Below, piece after piece: positions 20,141 to 28,775 of a stretch of 64,000 bases of DNA. Made by a program: the position numbers and the translations under genes. How positions within the stretch are numbered: position 1 is the first letter of the stretch; each line of letters begins with the position of its first letter. The stretch comes from Prasinococcaceae sp. CCMP 1430 (Eukaryota > Prasinodermophyta > Palmophyllophyceae > Prasinococcales > Prasinococcaceae), in NCBI GenBank assembly GCA_013416795.1, contig RQSC01001135.1, positions 27,312 to 91,311 on the forward strand, written 5' to 3'. The notes under the pieces are model-generated. The model was given only the letters and a program-made list of their open reading frames with translations, was not told where the DNA came from and made no database searches.

Positions 20141-20654
20141 GAGGCGCGCGTGGCCGTGCGCGGGCGCGGCGAGCGCGGCGAGGTGGCCGCCGCGGCGGTG
20201 TTCGACTGCACGGGCTTCGCGCGCGCGCTGGTGGAGTACGAGCCCGGCGAGGTGCACGAGCCGGGCTACCAGGTGACGTACGGCGCCTTCCTCGAGATCG
20301 AGGCGGGCACGTGCCCGTGGCCGATGCACCAGGCGCTGCTCATGGACTGGAGCGACGGCCACCTCGACGCGGCGGGGCGCGCGCGCAACGAGGAGGAGCC
20401 GTCCTTCCTGTACGCCATGCCGTTCTCGCCCACGCGCATCTTCGTGGAGGAGACCTCGCTGGTGGCCAAGCCGCCGGTGAGCAGCGCCGAGCTCGAGCGC
20501 CGCCTCGAGGCGCGGCTGGCCGGGCTGGGCGTGCGGGTGGTCGCCGTGCTCGAGGACGAGCGCGCCATGATCCCCATGGGGTCGGCCATCCCGGCGCTCG
20601 GCCAGCGCGTGGTCCCCTTCGGCGGCGCGGCGGGCACCGTCCACCCGTCGACCG
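20141..20654 (+). pseudogene. Lycopene beta-cyclase exon, isolated fragment
   Basis: One exon bounded by a CGCCCAG acceptor (20140) and a GTGAGT donor (20655) encodes about 171 residues of a lycopene beta/epsilon cyclase: VFDCTGFARALVEYE, then GYQVTYGAFLEIE, LLMDWSDGHLD, FLYAMPFSPTRIFVEETSLV, MIPMGSAIPALGQRVVPFGG and TVHPSTG. The enzyme cyclises lycopene ends to make beta-carotene in plastids. The N-terminal FAD-binding half and the C-terminal quarter are both missing: upstream lie repeats, and downstream a zinc-finger gene begins. No internal stop is present, so this is a truncated but undecayed exon. Either the assembly has lost the neighbouring exons or this is a genuine gene fragment. I mark it as broken for lack of both ends. 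Confidence 0.8.
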
Positions 20655-20974
20655 GTGAGTCCCTTTGTCGTCGTGATGCGGAGCGCGCGCTCTCTCTCTC
20701 TCTCGCGCGCGCGCGCACGCGCGGCCGCGCCGCGCCCGCCCGCTCTCCGTCGTCCGCCCCTTCCCCTCCACCTCGCCCGCCCTGTCGGCACTCTTTTTTC
20801 CCAACTACCGCTGCACCTCCACCACCTGCCTCGGCGCGCCGCGTGCGCCCAGTGTGCCCCCTTGGCCCCCGCACGCGCTGACAGCCCTCGCTGCGCGCGC
20901 GCGTGCGCTTTGGGTGTGCGGCGGCTGTTCGGACGCGGCTGGTGGTGCTCGCGCGCACTCACAGTGGTGCCCAG
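20655..20974. other. Intron-like spacer or hidden junction between LCYB and zinc-finger exons
   Basis: Begins with a splice donor of the cyclase and ends with a splice acceptor (GCCCAG, 20974) of the zinc-finger gene, but the phases (1 and 0) do not allow the two to be joined. It contains CT repeats (20692-20704) and a CCT-rich tract. An unmarked assembly junction somewhere inside is likely. Confidence 0.45.
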
Positions 20975-21484
20975 TGGGGTGACGACGATCGCGCCCCCTA
21001 CCAGCAGGACGCTGGCTACGGCGGCCCCTGGGGCGGCGGCGGCGGCGGCGGCTTCGGCGGCGGCCGCATGGGCGGCGGCTTCCGCGGCGGCGATGTTCGC
21101 CCCGGCGACTGGACGTGCCCGAGCTGCGGCGCCAACGTGTTCGCGTCCAAGAGCAACTGCTTCCGCTGCCAGACGCCGCGCCCCGAGGGCGCCGGTGCTG
21201 CGCCGCCCCAGGGCGGTGATGGCTACGGCGGCGGTGGCTACGGCGGCGGCCAGGACTACGGCGGCAACTTCGGAGGCGGCGGTGGCTTCGGCGGCGGCGG
21301 CTTCGGCGGCGGCCGCGGCAACGTCCGCCCCGGCGACTGGACGTGCCCGAGCTGCGGCGCCAACGTGTTCGCGTCCAAGAGCAACTGCTTCCGCTGCCAG
21401 ACGCCCAAGCCAGTCGGCGAAGCCGGCGCCGGCGGAGGCTTCGATCAGCAGTACGGTGGCCAGCCCCAGCAGGGCTACTACTAA
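20975..21484 (+). CDS. Gly-rich protein with two identical RanBP2-type zinc fingers, 5' exon missing
   Basis: The visible last exon gives 169 residues: Gly/Phe/Tyr-rich linkers around two RanBP2-type zinc fingers. Each finger core is [20 protein letters not shown] with RCQTP following, in the W-x-C-x2-C-x10-C-x2-C pattern, and the two are identical over about 28 residues. Such fingers bind single-stranded RNA (ZRANB2, plant and algal Gly-rich RNA-binding proteins) or ubiquitin. RNA binding is favoured here because of the Gly-rich linkers and the NCFRC spacing. No ATG occurs in frame before the first finger except within the Gly-rich part, so the first exon is missing upstream, where a lycopene cyclase exon sits instead. 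The C-terminus is QQGYY. Confidence 0.78.
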   Translation, partial: WGDDDRAPYQQDAGYGGPWGGGGGGGFGGGRMGGGFRGGDVRPGDWTCPSCGANVFASKSNCFRCQTPRPEGAGAAPPQGGDGYGGGGYGGGQDYGGNFGGGGGFGGGGFGGGRGNVRPGDWTCPSCGANVFASKSNCFRCQTPKPVGEAGAGGGFDQQYGGQPQQGYY

Positions 21485-22245
21485 GCAGCCTTTGGTGCCA
21501 CTGAGGCGTCAACGGCAGCGGTGATGTGTGCGCTCGGTAGTTGTGGTGAATTTGGCGAATGAGGTCAGGATGGCGGTGGTCGGCGGCGAAGTTTTGCGGG
21601 CGGCTAGCTACATGGTGTGATGGTGAGCGAATGGGCGCATGCAGTGGCGATGGATGTACACACGCTGGCCACGGGCGCGGGCGCGCCCTCCCCCACACGT
21701 GCGTGCAGCCGTGGGGGGGTGCGGCAATGCGCACGTGCACGAGAGGCGGCGACCTTAGTGGAGGAGGGCTGATTATCAAACGAAGGGGGAAGGGGGTGGC
21801 ATGCGATGCGACAAGTAGTGGCTGCGGGCAGTGGTGTAGACGTGCGGTGGCGGCAAACGAAGGGTGAGGAGCGGGGGTGGCATGCGACGAGATATGTATG
21901 GCTGCGGGCAGTGGCGGAGGCGTGCGGTGGCGGCAGGATCGGGGACAAATGTCGGGGATTTCGTGGTTTGAGCACGAGCGACGGTGAGGGACAAGTATAG
22001 ACGCGGGTGGTGGGGCGATGAAGCGACAAGGACCGACAAAGAAGAATTGACTGGGGGCAGCCAGTGGGGCAGGCGCTCGCTGCTCTCGCGCAGCGAATCG
22101 TTGTGGTCGGGGACTGTAACGAATGCCGAGAGTGTCTGCAGTGGCCTGGGTCGCACGCGCCGTCGAGCGAGTGCGCGAGCGTCACCCGGTTGCGCAGGAC
22201 GGGATCGCCGCTGTCCCTCGCCCGCGTGCCTGTTCGCCTCTGCGT
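21485..22245. other. Convergent intergenic region with an ~80-bp imperfect tandem duplication
   Basis: No gene is seen between the zinc-finger gene (+) and the armadillo-like gene (-). Within it, 21795-21935 contains two imperfect copies of an ~80-bp unit starting GGGGTGGCATGCGA and containing GGCTGCGGGCAGTGG and CGTGCGGTGGCGGCA. The TGG/GGC-rich strand bias is strong across 21540-22030. Confidence 0.5.
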
Positions 22246-23730
22246 TCACGACATGAGGGCAGTGAGCGTGGCCTCGCCCTGCGCGCCCTCCCGGCCCCCG
22301 AGACTGGCGATGCGCTCAGCAGCTCTCGCCGCCCTGGCCGCCGCGCTGGCGCCGAGCGCGCTGGCACCCTCCGCGCCACAGCCGTCGGCGAGCGCCTCGA
22401 GCGCGGCCGCCACAGCGTTGGCTGCCGGTGCGGCGGCAGCGAGCGCCGCGGGCACGCGAGCGCACACCAGAGCACGCGCTGCGGGCTCGCCGCCGCACAG
22501 GGCAAGCTCCTCCACCAGCCGCGCTGCCTCCTCCGCTGTGGCCTCACCCCCGAACGTCACCAGCCTGTGCAGCTCCGCTGGCGCGCCCGCCTTGAGCGCG
22601 CGCTCCGCGATGGCCTTCGCCATGATAGGCGGTCCCGCGCGCGCACCCGCCAGCGTGTGCGCAAGTGCGGCGGTGGCCTCGCGGCGCGTGGCCGCCCCGC
22701 CGGCGTGCGCCGCCTGCGCGCGCGCGCACGCGTGACGCACAGTACTACGTTAGCACGCGCAGACACGACTGGCTCGGACGGCAGCTCCGCCCGCGAGGGG
22801 GTGCGGGGACAGCCCGCGTGCATGGGCGCGCAGGCGGCCCCATCGCACCTGCAAAATCCTACCGATCGCCGCTTCGGTGGCAAGCGCCGAGCCGGCTGCG
22901 CGTGAGCGAGCGAGCGAAGCAAGTGCTGCGGCTGCGTGCGGCGAGGGCAGCTGCCGCAGGCAGCGCTGTGCCGCTTCGTGTTCCTTGAGCTGCTCGCGGG
23001 CCCGTGCGTCGCAGGCGAGCACTCCCACCGCATGGCAAGCGGCCTCGCACAGCGCCGCCTGCCCAAGCGCAGCCTCGTTGTCTCCGCCGTCGCTTTCGTC
23101 CTCTTCCGAGCCGGCGCTCTGGAGCGGCGACTCTCCGTCCCACGGCTCGCCGACGGCGCGCGCGGCTGCGCCGACCGACCCGGCCGCCACGAGCTGCTGC
23201 CTGAGCGCCTCAAATTCGCCTCGGCGCTCCGCGCTGCCCGCGGCGGCGACTTGATCGTCGTCGGCTGCGAGGGCGGCCACGGCGCGCAGCGCGAGCGCGC
23301 GAGCGCCCGTTCCGCTGCGCGGGCTCAACAGCAAGGCGGAGACCAGACCGAGCACCCCGCTGCCCGCGATGCGCCCGCGGCACTGCGGCGCGCGCTGAGC
23401 GCATTCGACGAGGGCGTCCAGCGCCGCAGCGGCGCTCTCGCGCATCTGCCCGCTCACAGCTGCCACGAGAGCCTGCGTGAGGCCGCCGCTGTGCTCGCCG
23501 TGCACGGCGTTGAGTAACTCGTCCACGCAGCCCGCATCGCACATCGCAGCCGCGCCGCCAGGCTGCCGCGCCACGTCCGCGAGCGCGCGTGCGGCCGCGA
23601 CGGCCTCGGCCTCGGACTCGCTGCGACCGGCGCGTGCGGCGCGAGCGGGCGCGTGCACGGTCAATGAGCGCGGCGCGGCCGCCGCCGTCGGCGCCGCTGC
23701 TGTCGTCGACGCCGCTGGCGCTGCCTTGCG
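22246..23730 (-). CDS. Armadillo/HEAT-repeat-like helical protein, 5' end unresolved
   Basis: Exons (at least 23664)-22849 and 22713-22246 join in phase 0 across a 135-bp GTGCGA...CGCAG intron, giving at least 427 residues. The sequence is almost entirely Ala/Leu-rich helices in repeating pairs (ALADVARQPGGAAAMCDAGC, VDELLNAVH, SAAAALDALVECA, ALALRAVAALAADD, EAACHAVGVLA, ELHRLVTFGGEATAEEAARL), as in armadillo repeats that act as protein-binding scaffolds. No specific family was recognised. The earliest initiator in frame is TTG (23664). The frame is open back to a TGA near 23735, with no ATG, so the first exon is probably further upstream. Confidence 0.6.
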
Positions 23731-23886
23731 TCACTGCCTGCCCCATCGGCAGCCGCCCGCGTCGCCGCTCGCGCGCGGTGTGGTTGCCAGCACCCGTCGC
23801 CGCCGGAACGAACGCTTTCCCCACCGGAACGCTCGGGAAAAAGGAGCCGCGCACACGCCACAGCAGCAGGCGCTAGCGCGCGCGGC

Positions 23887-23910
23887 GGGGGGGGGGGGGG
23901 GGGGGGGGGG
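23887..23910 (+). repeat. G homopolymer (24 bases) upstream of the thioredoxin-like gene
   Basis: Twenty-four consecutive G residues about 30 bases before ATG 23939. The exact length is unreliable, because homopolymers are a common source of assembly error. Confidence 0.6.
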
Positions 23911-23938
23911 AGGGACCGGTGGTGGGCGGTCCGCCGCG

Positions 23939-25033
23939 ATGGTGCGCTCGCGGCGCACTACGGCGCTCGCGCTCGCGCTCGCGCTCGTGGTAGGTGCGGC
24001 GGCGGCAGCGGTAGCAGCGGCGGCGGCGGCGGGGGGAGCGAAGGTGGCGGCCGTGAAGGGCGAGGCAGCATTCGATGCGCTTGGGGGCGGCGCGACGGCG
24101 CGGCCTGTTCTGCTGCAGCTGCGCTCGCCGCGGTGTGGCCTGTGCCGCAAGGTCGACGCGCTCTTCGCCGCGCTCGCCGAGGAGCATCCGCGCGTCGCCT
24201 TTGCGTCGATCGACGTCGCAGAGGAGCCCGAGGTCAGCGCGAGGCTCGGCGCGAAGTTCACACCCGCCATCTTCTACATCTCGCGCGGCCGCGCAGTGCA
24301 GTACGACCCGGCGTTCTCGCCCGAGCTCGAGTTCTCCGAGGAGGGATTGGGTGCGTTCCTCGCGGGGCCCGCTGACGAGATCGCACGCGCGGCAGGCAAG
24401 CCCTTCCCACCGCCGCAGCTTGCGCCCTTGGCTTCGGTGGCGACCGCCGCGTGGAGGAAGTTCGCTCCGGCGGCGTGGGCGGCATTCGACGCGGCGTCGC
24501 GTGCGCGCGCGGCCCTCGTCGCCATGGGCGTGCCGTCCCAGCTGGCATACGTCGCTGTGCCGCTGGCACTCACCGTGTGGGCCTTCGTGGCGGTGGTCGC
24601 CGCCGCGTGGGTTGCCAGCGCTCGGGCAGACGGGCGCGAGCCAAGCGCGGCTGAGGCGCGCAGGCGGCGGCGCGAGCGCGGAGGGCGCGCGTTGCCAGAC
24701 CCGGAGGAAGAGGAGGGGGGCGAGGAGGAGGAAGGAGCGGCCGTGAGCGAGGTCGGCGCCGGGACGAGCGCAGCCACCGCTTCGTCGCAGCCACCGGTGC
24801 GCGCAACGGCCAGCGGCGAGGGGCCGCGCCGCAGAGGCGGCTGTGGCGGCGCTTTGCCCAGCGGCGGCATACGCACCATGCCAAAGTCGTCCTTCCACTC
24901 GCAGTCGACGCGGGCTTTGTCTGCGGCGAGCATCGAAAGCAGCTCAGTGAGCCCGTTGTATGCGGTCCAGCTGAGCGCAGTGTCGTTTTCGCAGTCGGTG
25001 GCAGCCGGGTCGGCCCCGTGCTTGAGGAGGTAG
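23939..25033 (+). CDS. Membrane-anchored thioredoxin-fold protein, C-terminal tail uncertain
   Basis: ATG 23939 opens a 364-residue frame. Residues 1-32 form a hydrophobic Ala-rich signal sequence. Residues about 45-140 are thioredoxin-like: PVLLQLRSPRCGLCRKVDAL with a CGLC redox motif in the usual position, VAFASIDVAEEPEVS, and the cis-Pro segment KFTPAIFYISRG. A C-terminal transmembrane helix (AYVAVPLALTVWAFVAVVAA) is followed by a basic, then Glu-rich tail. This suggests an ER or plastid membrane thiol-disulfide protein with a cytosolic tail. From about 24750 onward the frame runs antisense to the ankyrin repeats, so the real gene probably ends or splices near GCGGCCGTGAGC (about 24740). 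The last 95 residues are therefore doubtful. Confidence 0.65.
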   Translation: MVRSRRTTALALALALVVGAAAAAVAAAAAAGGAKVAAVKGEAAFDALGGGATARPVLLQLRSPRCGLCRKVDALFAALAEEHPRVAFASIDVAEEPEVSARLGAKFTPAIFYISRGRAVQYDPAFSPELEFSEEGLGAFLAGPADEIARAAGKPFPPPQLAPLASVATAAWRKFAPAAWAAFDAASRARAALVAMGVPSQLAYVAVPLALTVWAFVAVVAAAWVASARADGREPSAAEARRRRRERGGRALPDPEEEEGGEEEEGAAVSEVGAGTSAATASSQPPVRATASGEGPRRRGGCGGALPSGGIRTMPKSSFHSQSTRALSAASIESSSVSPLYAVQLSAVSFSQSVAAGSAPCLRR

Positions 25034-25528
25034 GCTGCGCACGCGGCGTGGCCTGACTGTGCGGCAATCGTGAGCGGCGTGGCCGCCCGCGAGTCGCGCG
25101 CGTTGACGCTCGCGCCGCACCCGAGGAGTGCGTGCGCTGCGTCGACCCTGCCAGACGAGCACGCCCAGTGCAAGGGCTGCATGCCATGCTGGAACGTCGC
25201 CGCGTCGACGCACGCGCCCGCATCAATGAGCACGTGAATGACGCTCACGTGGCCATTCTTTGCAGCGAAGTGAAGCGCGGTCTGCCCCTCTGCATCGACG
25301 CGACGCACGAGTGCCGTCTGCGCCTCATGCGTACCCGCCTCGCGCAGCAGGTCGCGTAGCGTCGCCTCCTCACCATACCCCGCCGCGTTAACGAGCGCCG
25401 AGTGCCGCGCGCCTTCTGCGGCCGCGGCCGATGCCGCACTGTCGGTGATCGCATCGCCCACACCCGCGCCCGGTCCTTTGGGACGTGTTAGCTCGCCCCC
25501 CGGTGCATGATGTTGCTCATCCTCCTCT

Positions 25529-25563
<35 letters not shown>

Positions 25564-25629
25564 CTGCTGCTGCTGCCCCTTTTTCTTGCGCGGCGGGAGC
25601 GCGGGCAGCCCGCCGCCGCCGCCGTCCAT
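24274..25629 (-). CDS. Ankyrin-repeat protein with poly-Gln leader; 3' end uncertain
   Basis: ATG 25629 begins MDGGGGGLPALPPRKKKG followed by a Gln-rich run and an acidic stretch. Residues about 75-240 contain four to five ankyrin repeats (GQTALHFAAKNGHVSVIHVL; MQPLHWACSSGRVDAAHALL; ATPLTIAAQSGHAACAAYLL; DTALSWTAYNGLTELLSMLA). The repeat sequence resembles the ankyrin block of AKR1/ZDHHC17 palmitoyltransferases, but no DHHC domain follows. Beyond about residue 270 the frame becomes Ala/Ser/Pro-rich and lies antisense to the thioredoxin-like gene, so the true stop or a splice site is probably near 24750-24850. Ankyrin repeats bind protein partners; the partner is unknown. Confidence 0.72.
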
Positions 25630-25666
25630 CGCCGCAGCGAGGGGGGCGGGGCGTGGGCGCGGGGGG

Positions 25667-25667
25667 N
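25667..25667. other. Single-N assembly join
   Basis: Left boundary of a 2.1-kb block of lower GC that begins and ends with the same 152-bp sequence. It lies 38 bp upstream of the ankyrin gene start. Confidence 0.7.
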
Positions 25668-25819
25668 GAAAGCCCCGGGCGTGAGTGAGTAACTCGGGTC
25701 AGACAGCGGGATTGCACCGATAGCAAACCCGGCTGATAATTAAGGTCAGGGTCTGGGGTATTGAACCCCATCCCCGTCAGCTCTTAAGGGTAGGGTCTAA
25801 GGTATGGAACCCCAACACA
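25668..25819 (+). repeat. 152-bp terminal direct repeat, left copy
   Basis: Matches 27651-27802 at 151 of 152 positions; the one visible difference is G against A near position 38. It starts GAAAGCCCCGGGCGTGAGTG and ends GGAACCCCAACACA. It contains the motif TCTAAGGTATGGAACCCC and the sequence continues into related sub-repeats (25820-25890). It could be a short or truncated LTR, or the overlap of a tandem or circular unit of 1,983 bp. Confidence 0.85.
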
Positions 25820-26088
25820 AACGACTCCTAAGGGTAGGGTCTAAGGTCCCGGACCTTAACCCGACTTAGGGGAAGGGTTCAGAGAATGGAACCCTGGGCA
25901 CCTTGTGACCAACCGCTGCGAATCCAGTGGAACCCACCCCTCCTCGTTCATTTTGACGTAGGGGAGTTCCGCGTGTGAGATATTTTTAGAAGGGCGGTAG
26001 GGTTGTGTGCCAGAGCGTGTGCAGCGTGTGCCCCCCGCGCCCTACGCAGGAGCACAACGCACGCCGGCCACAGAACAGAAAGCCGAAG

Positions 26089-26595
26089 ATGAGTGGCGGC
26101 ATGACGATGATAGGAGGCAACCTCATCGACTGGTCTTCAAAACACCAGCCTTACGTCACCCTGCACAGCGGCGAAGCCGAGGTCGTGGCTGCATCGAACA
26201 ACGCGACTTCAATGAGATACTGGCAGCAGCTCACCGACGAGATGGGCATGAAGGCGACCAACTCCATGATACGAGTGGACGCCACTGTGGCCGAGAGATT
26301 CCTCAGCCAGCCGCTCCATACCAGCCAGATGCGGCACGTCAATACGAAATTGCTTTTCGTACGAGAACATGTCAAGGCACGCCTGTACGAGTTCGGACAC
26401 GTCGACGGCACGGTCAATCCGGCCGACGCGCTCACGAAATCGCAGGGCGGGAGCACCATCGAACACCTATATGGCGTGGTGCAGTCGTGCAACACGCACA
26501 GACAGAGCGGACGCAAGTCGACTGCAGACAGACACAGCAGAGACGACAAGCGTGGCCGAAAGGCCAAGAGAACCAGACACACAAGCATGAGATGA
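26089..26595 (+). mobile_element. Ty1/Copia retrotransposon RNase H remnant
   Basis: About 168 residues give the RNase H end of a Copia polyprotein. It opens with GGNLIDWSSKHQPYVTLHSG followed by EAEVVAASN (the family has a WxSKxQ...VxLSSxEAEY pattern), then MRHVNTKLLFVREHVKARL, and ends NPADALTKSQGG (family ADxLTK). Upstream reverse transcriptase, integrase and gag are absent within this block. There is no stop in the RNase H part. The Copia Pol end normally sits just before the 3' LTR, but here more than 1 kb separates it from the right repeat. A degraded or recombined element is likely. Confidence 0.85.
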
Positions 26596-26720
26596 GACAT
26601 GCAGCTGTGACCAATACAGACACAAGAGCATGAGACGAGACATGCAGATGTGACAGACCCAGACGCAAAGTGTGAGACGAGACACACACGCGATGCAGCA
26701 CGAGACGAGACGTGCAGAGA
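26588..26720 (+). repeat. Tandem repeats of a GAGACGAGACATGCAG-type unit
   Basis: Directly after the RNase H remnant, four or five imperfect copies of ATGAGACGAGACATGCAG occur (near 26590, 26630, 26671 and 26702), with linkers such as CTGTGACCAATACAGACACAA. No coding function is seen. Confidence 0.65.
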
Positions 26721-26768
26721 GATCCCTTAACCCCAACACAAACGACTGGCGTCTCGGCGCCTCCGGGT

Positions 26769-26993
26769 ATGTCGTACCTGCCGCACAGCGGGAGGTCAAT
26801 GTTCGCGTCAGGCGCGTGGGCCGTCGCCAAGGACATGGTGCAAATATGTTTCATTGGCGGGTGGGCGCCGAACTCGGCTACGGTCGGCAAGCACTACATC
26901 GACCCCACGTACCCGTGCGACGAACACGCCTTGTTTTTCTTTGGCTGGCTTCGGGACAGCCCCACTCGGGGCACCCCGAATACCAGCGACTAG
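26769..26993 (+). mobile_element. Tyrosine-recombinase C-terminal remnant
   Basis: An open frame of about 74 residues matches the catalytic C-terminus of tyrosine recombinases. LPHSGRSMFASGAWA gives the His-x2-Arg box, MVQICFIGGWAPNSATV gives the helix with Gly-Gly-Trp, and GKHYIDPTYP gives the nucleophilic Tyr followed by Ile-Asp. Such enzymes are found in Crypton, DIRS-like and large-virus elements. The upstream Arg box is missing, so this is a fragment. It sits about 175 bp beyond the Copia remnant and in the same orientation. The shared motif AACCCCAACACAAACGACT occurs both just upstream (26728) and in the left repeat (25809). Confidence 0.65.
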
Positions 26994-27650
26994 AATGGCA
27001 TCAAGGCAGGGTACACTACAAGCGTGGTTGGGCATTTTGGCTACACCGAGTTTGTAGATTAGCACCCAGCTGCGCACGCCCCCATGCGTTTTGATAGGGA
27101 CGGTTCCCCCAGCGCGCGTGATCCGCGCGGGATCCGTTTTCGGGGGCGTGCCACTCTTGCTGCTTTGCGCGCTGCGCGCGCAACAGCAGCTCCGCGTGCT
27201 TAGGCACGCGAGAGTCACCCACGGTGAACACTCCCCTCTCGTGCGCGAGAGGGTTATCGTGTAAGACGGGGCACGCGTGAGCGCGTGCACTGTGCTACGG
27301 GGCGCGTTCGCGCGCTCTGAGTAGCAGCCTGCCCACATGTCTGACGCCGAGGACGGGGGGGCACCGTCCGCGGCTGAGGAATTCAGGGCACTGACCGCCG
27401 CAGACACGCTCATGGGCGCAACATGGCCGCGTTCGGACGACGAGTTGGAGACCGCGCGCGACCTGTTGTCCACCGTGGTTACGTGCATGTCCGGCAGTCG
27501 GGGCAGTTCGTGTGATGATATGTAGCTCGCATGCTACATAATGTATCGTCCTCACCTAGTCTCCCGTGGTCAGTCTAGACAGTCATTTACCTGATGACCT
27601 ACCCCAGGTCTGAGTGGAAACTACACTGGGTTGAAACCCCCAGCCGGGTT
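26994..27650. other. Element interior with a short unassigned open frame
   Basis: A 62-codon open frame (27337-27525, beginning MSDAEDGGAPSAAEEF) has no match that I recognise and may be chance or the start of another element protein. The rest (27530-27650) is of lower GC, with palindromic TAGCTCGCATGCTACAT-like sequence near 27524. Nothing further is supported. Confidence 0.35.
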
Positions 27651-27802
27651 GAAAGCCCCGGGCGTGAGTGAGTAACTCGGGTCAGACAACGGGATTGCAC
27701 CGATAGCAAACCCGGCTGATAATTAAGGTCAGGGTCTGGGGTATTGAACCCCATCCCCGTCAGCTCTTAAGGGTAGGGTCTAAGGTATGGAACCCCAACA
27801 CA
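27651..27802 (+). repeat. 152-bp terminal direct repeat, right copy
   Basis: Right-hand copy of the 25668-25819 repeat, stopping exactly at the N at 27803. It is preceded by CAGCCGGGTT. The nearly exact match means the two copies are very young, recently homogenised, or an assembly overlap. Confidence 0.85.
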
Positions 27803-27803
27803 N
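27803..27803. other. Single-N assembly join
   Basis: Right boundary of the repeat-bounded block. The following sequence is GC-rich and leads into the CWC27 gene. Confidence 0.7.
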
Positions 27804-27996
27804 CAGCGGCGGCGGCCGCCGCCGGGCCCGCCCTCGTCGCGCGCGCGCGCGCGCGCGCGGGCGCACCAGAGAGAGAGGGAGAGAGACAGAGAGGAGGAGC
27901 GCGCTTCGTCCGCCGGGGAGGAGGGAGGGGGAAGTGAGCAGCGCGGCGCCGCGCGCGCTTGCGCGCTTGCGCTTGCGCGTGCACGCGCAGAGGCCC

Positions 27997-28775
27997 ATGT
28001 CGGCGATCTACGCGACCGAGCCCCCCCCGCGCGGGCGCGTGGTGCTCGCCACGAGCTTCGGCGAGCTGGACATCGAGCTCTTCAGCCGCGAGGCGCCGCG
28101 CGCGTGCCGCAACTTCGTGCAGCTGTGCCTGGACGGGTACTACGATGGCGTGGCCTTCCACCGGCTCCTGCCGGGGCTCATGCTGCAGGGCGGCGACCCG
28201 ACGGGCACCGGGGGCGGCGGCGACTCGGCGGTGGACGGCGGCGCGCCCTTCCCCAACGAGTGCCACTCGCGCCTCAAGTTCACCCGCCGCGGCCTCGTGG
28301 GCTGCGCGGGCGGCGCGGGCGCCGGCGGCGAACGCAACACCTCGCAGTTCTTCATGACGTACGCGCCCGCGCGCCACCTCGACGGCGCGCACACCATCTT
28401 CGGGCGGCTCGCGGGCGACACCGTCTTCAACCTCATGAGCACCGAAGAGGTCGCCGTGGACGAGCAGACCGACAGGCCGGAGGTCGCGCTCACGATCCTC
28501 GGCGCAACCGTGCCCGAGAATCCGTTCGAGGACGGCCGCGGGGCGATCACCGCGCAGCCCGGCCGCTGGCCGCACCAGGTGCGCGCCATTGAGGCGGAGC
28601 GCGCGCGGAAGGCGGAGGCCGTCAAGCCCAAGGCGCCGCGCAAGAAGCAGCTCAACCTGCTCAGCTTCGGCGACGACGCCGAGGAGGACGAGGAGGAGCT
28701 CGACGAGCTCGGCGGTGGGGGCGTCGCGTCGAGCCATGACGTGCTCGCCGACAGGCGGCTGCTCAAGGGCGCCGC
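27997..28775 (+). CDS. CWC27: CWC27 spliceosomal cyclophilin, C-terminal half missing
   Basis: From ATG 27997 the protein aligns along the first 260 residues of CWC27/SDCCAG10: MSAIYATEPPPRGRVVLATS, the cyclophilin core (ACRNFVQLCLDGYYDGVAFH, LQGGDPTGTGGGGDS, NTSQFFMTYAPARHLDGAHT, IFGRLAGDTVFN), then LNLLSFGDDAEEDEEEL and SSHDVLADRRLL. CWC27 is an activated-spliceosome component whose cyclophilin domain is often catalytically weak. The usual R-x4-F, Q and W/H active residues are only partly kept, as in the family. Beyond about 28770 the frame stays open to 28929 but is antisense to glutamine synthetase, so the last ~200 residues of the family are missing. No stop or splice donor is seen at this point. 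Confidence 0.9.

Noticed and set aside
20141-21484. A lycopene cyclase-zinc finger fusion gene
   Set aside because: The donor is phase 1 and the acceptor phase 0 (or phase 2 for the alternative CACAG), so the exons cannot be joined in frame.
26007-26633. 208-codon frame overlapping the Copia RNase H
   Set aside because: It is the +1-shifted shadow of the RNase H reading; no independent similarity.
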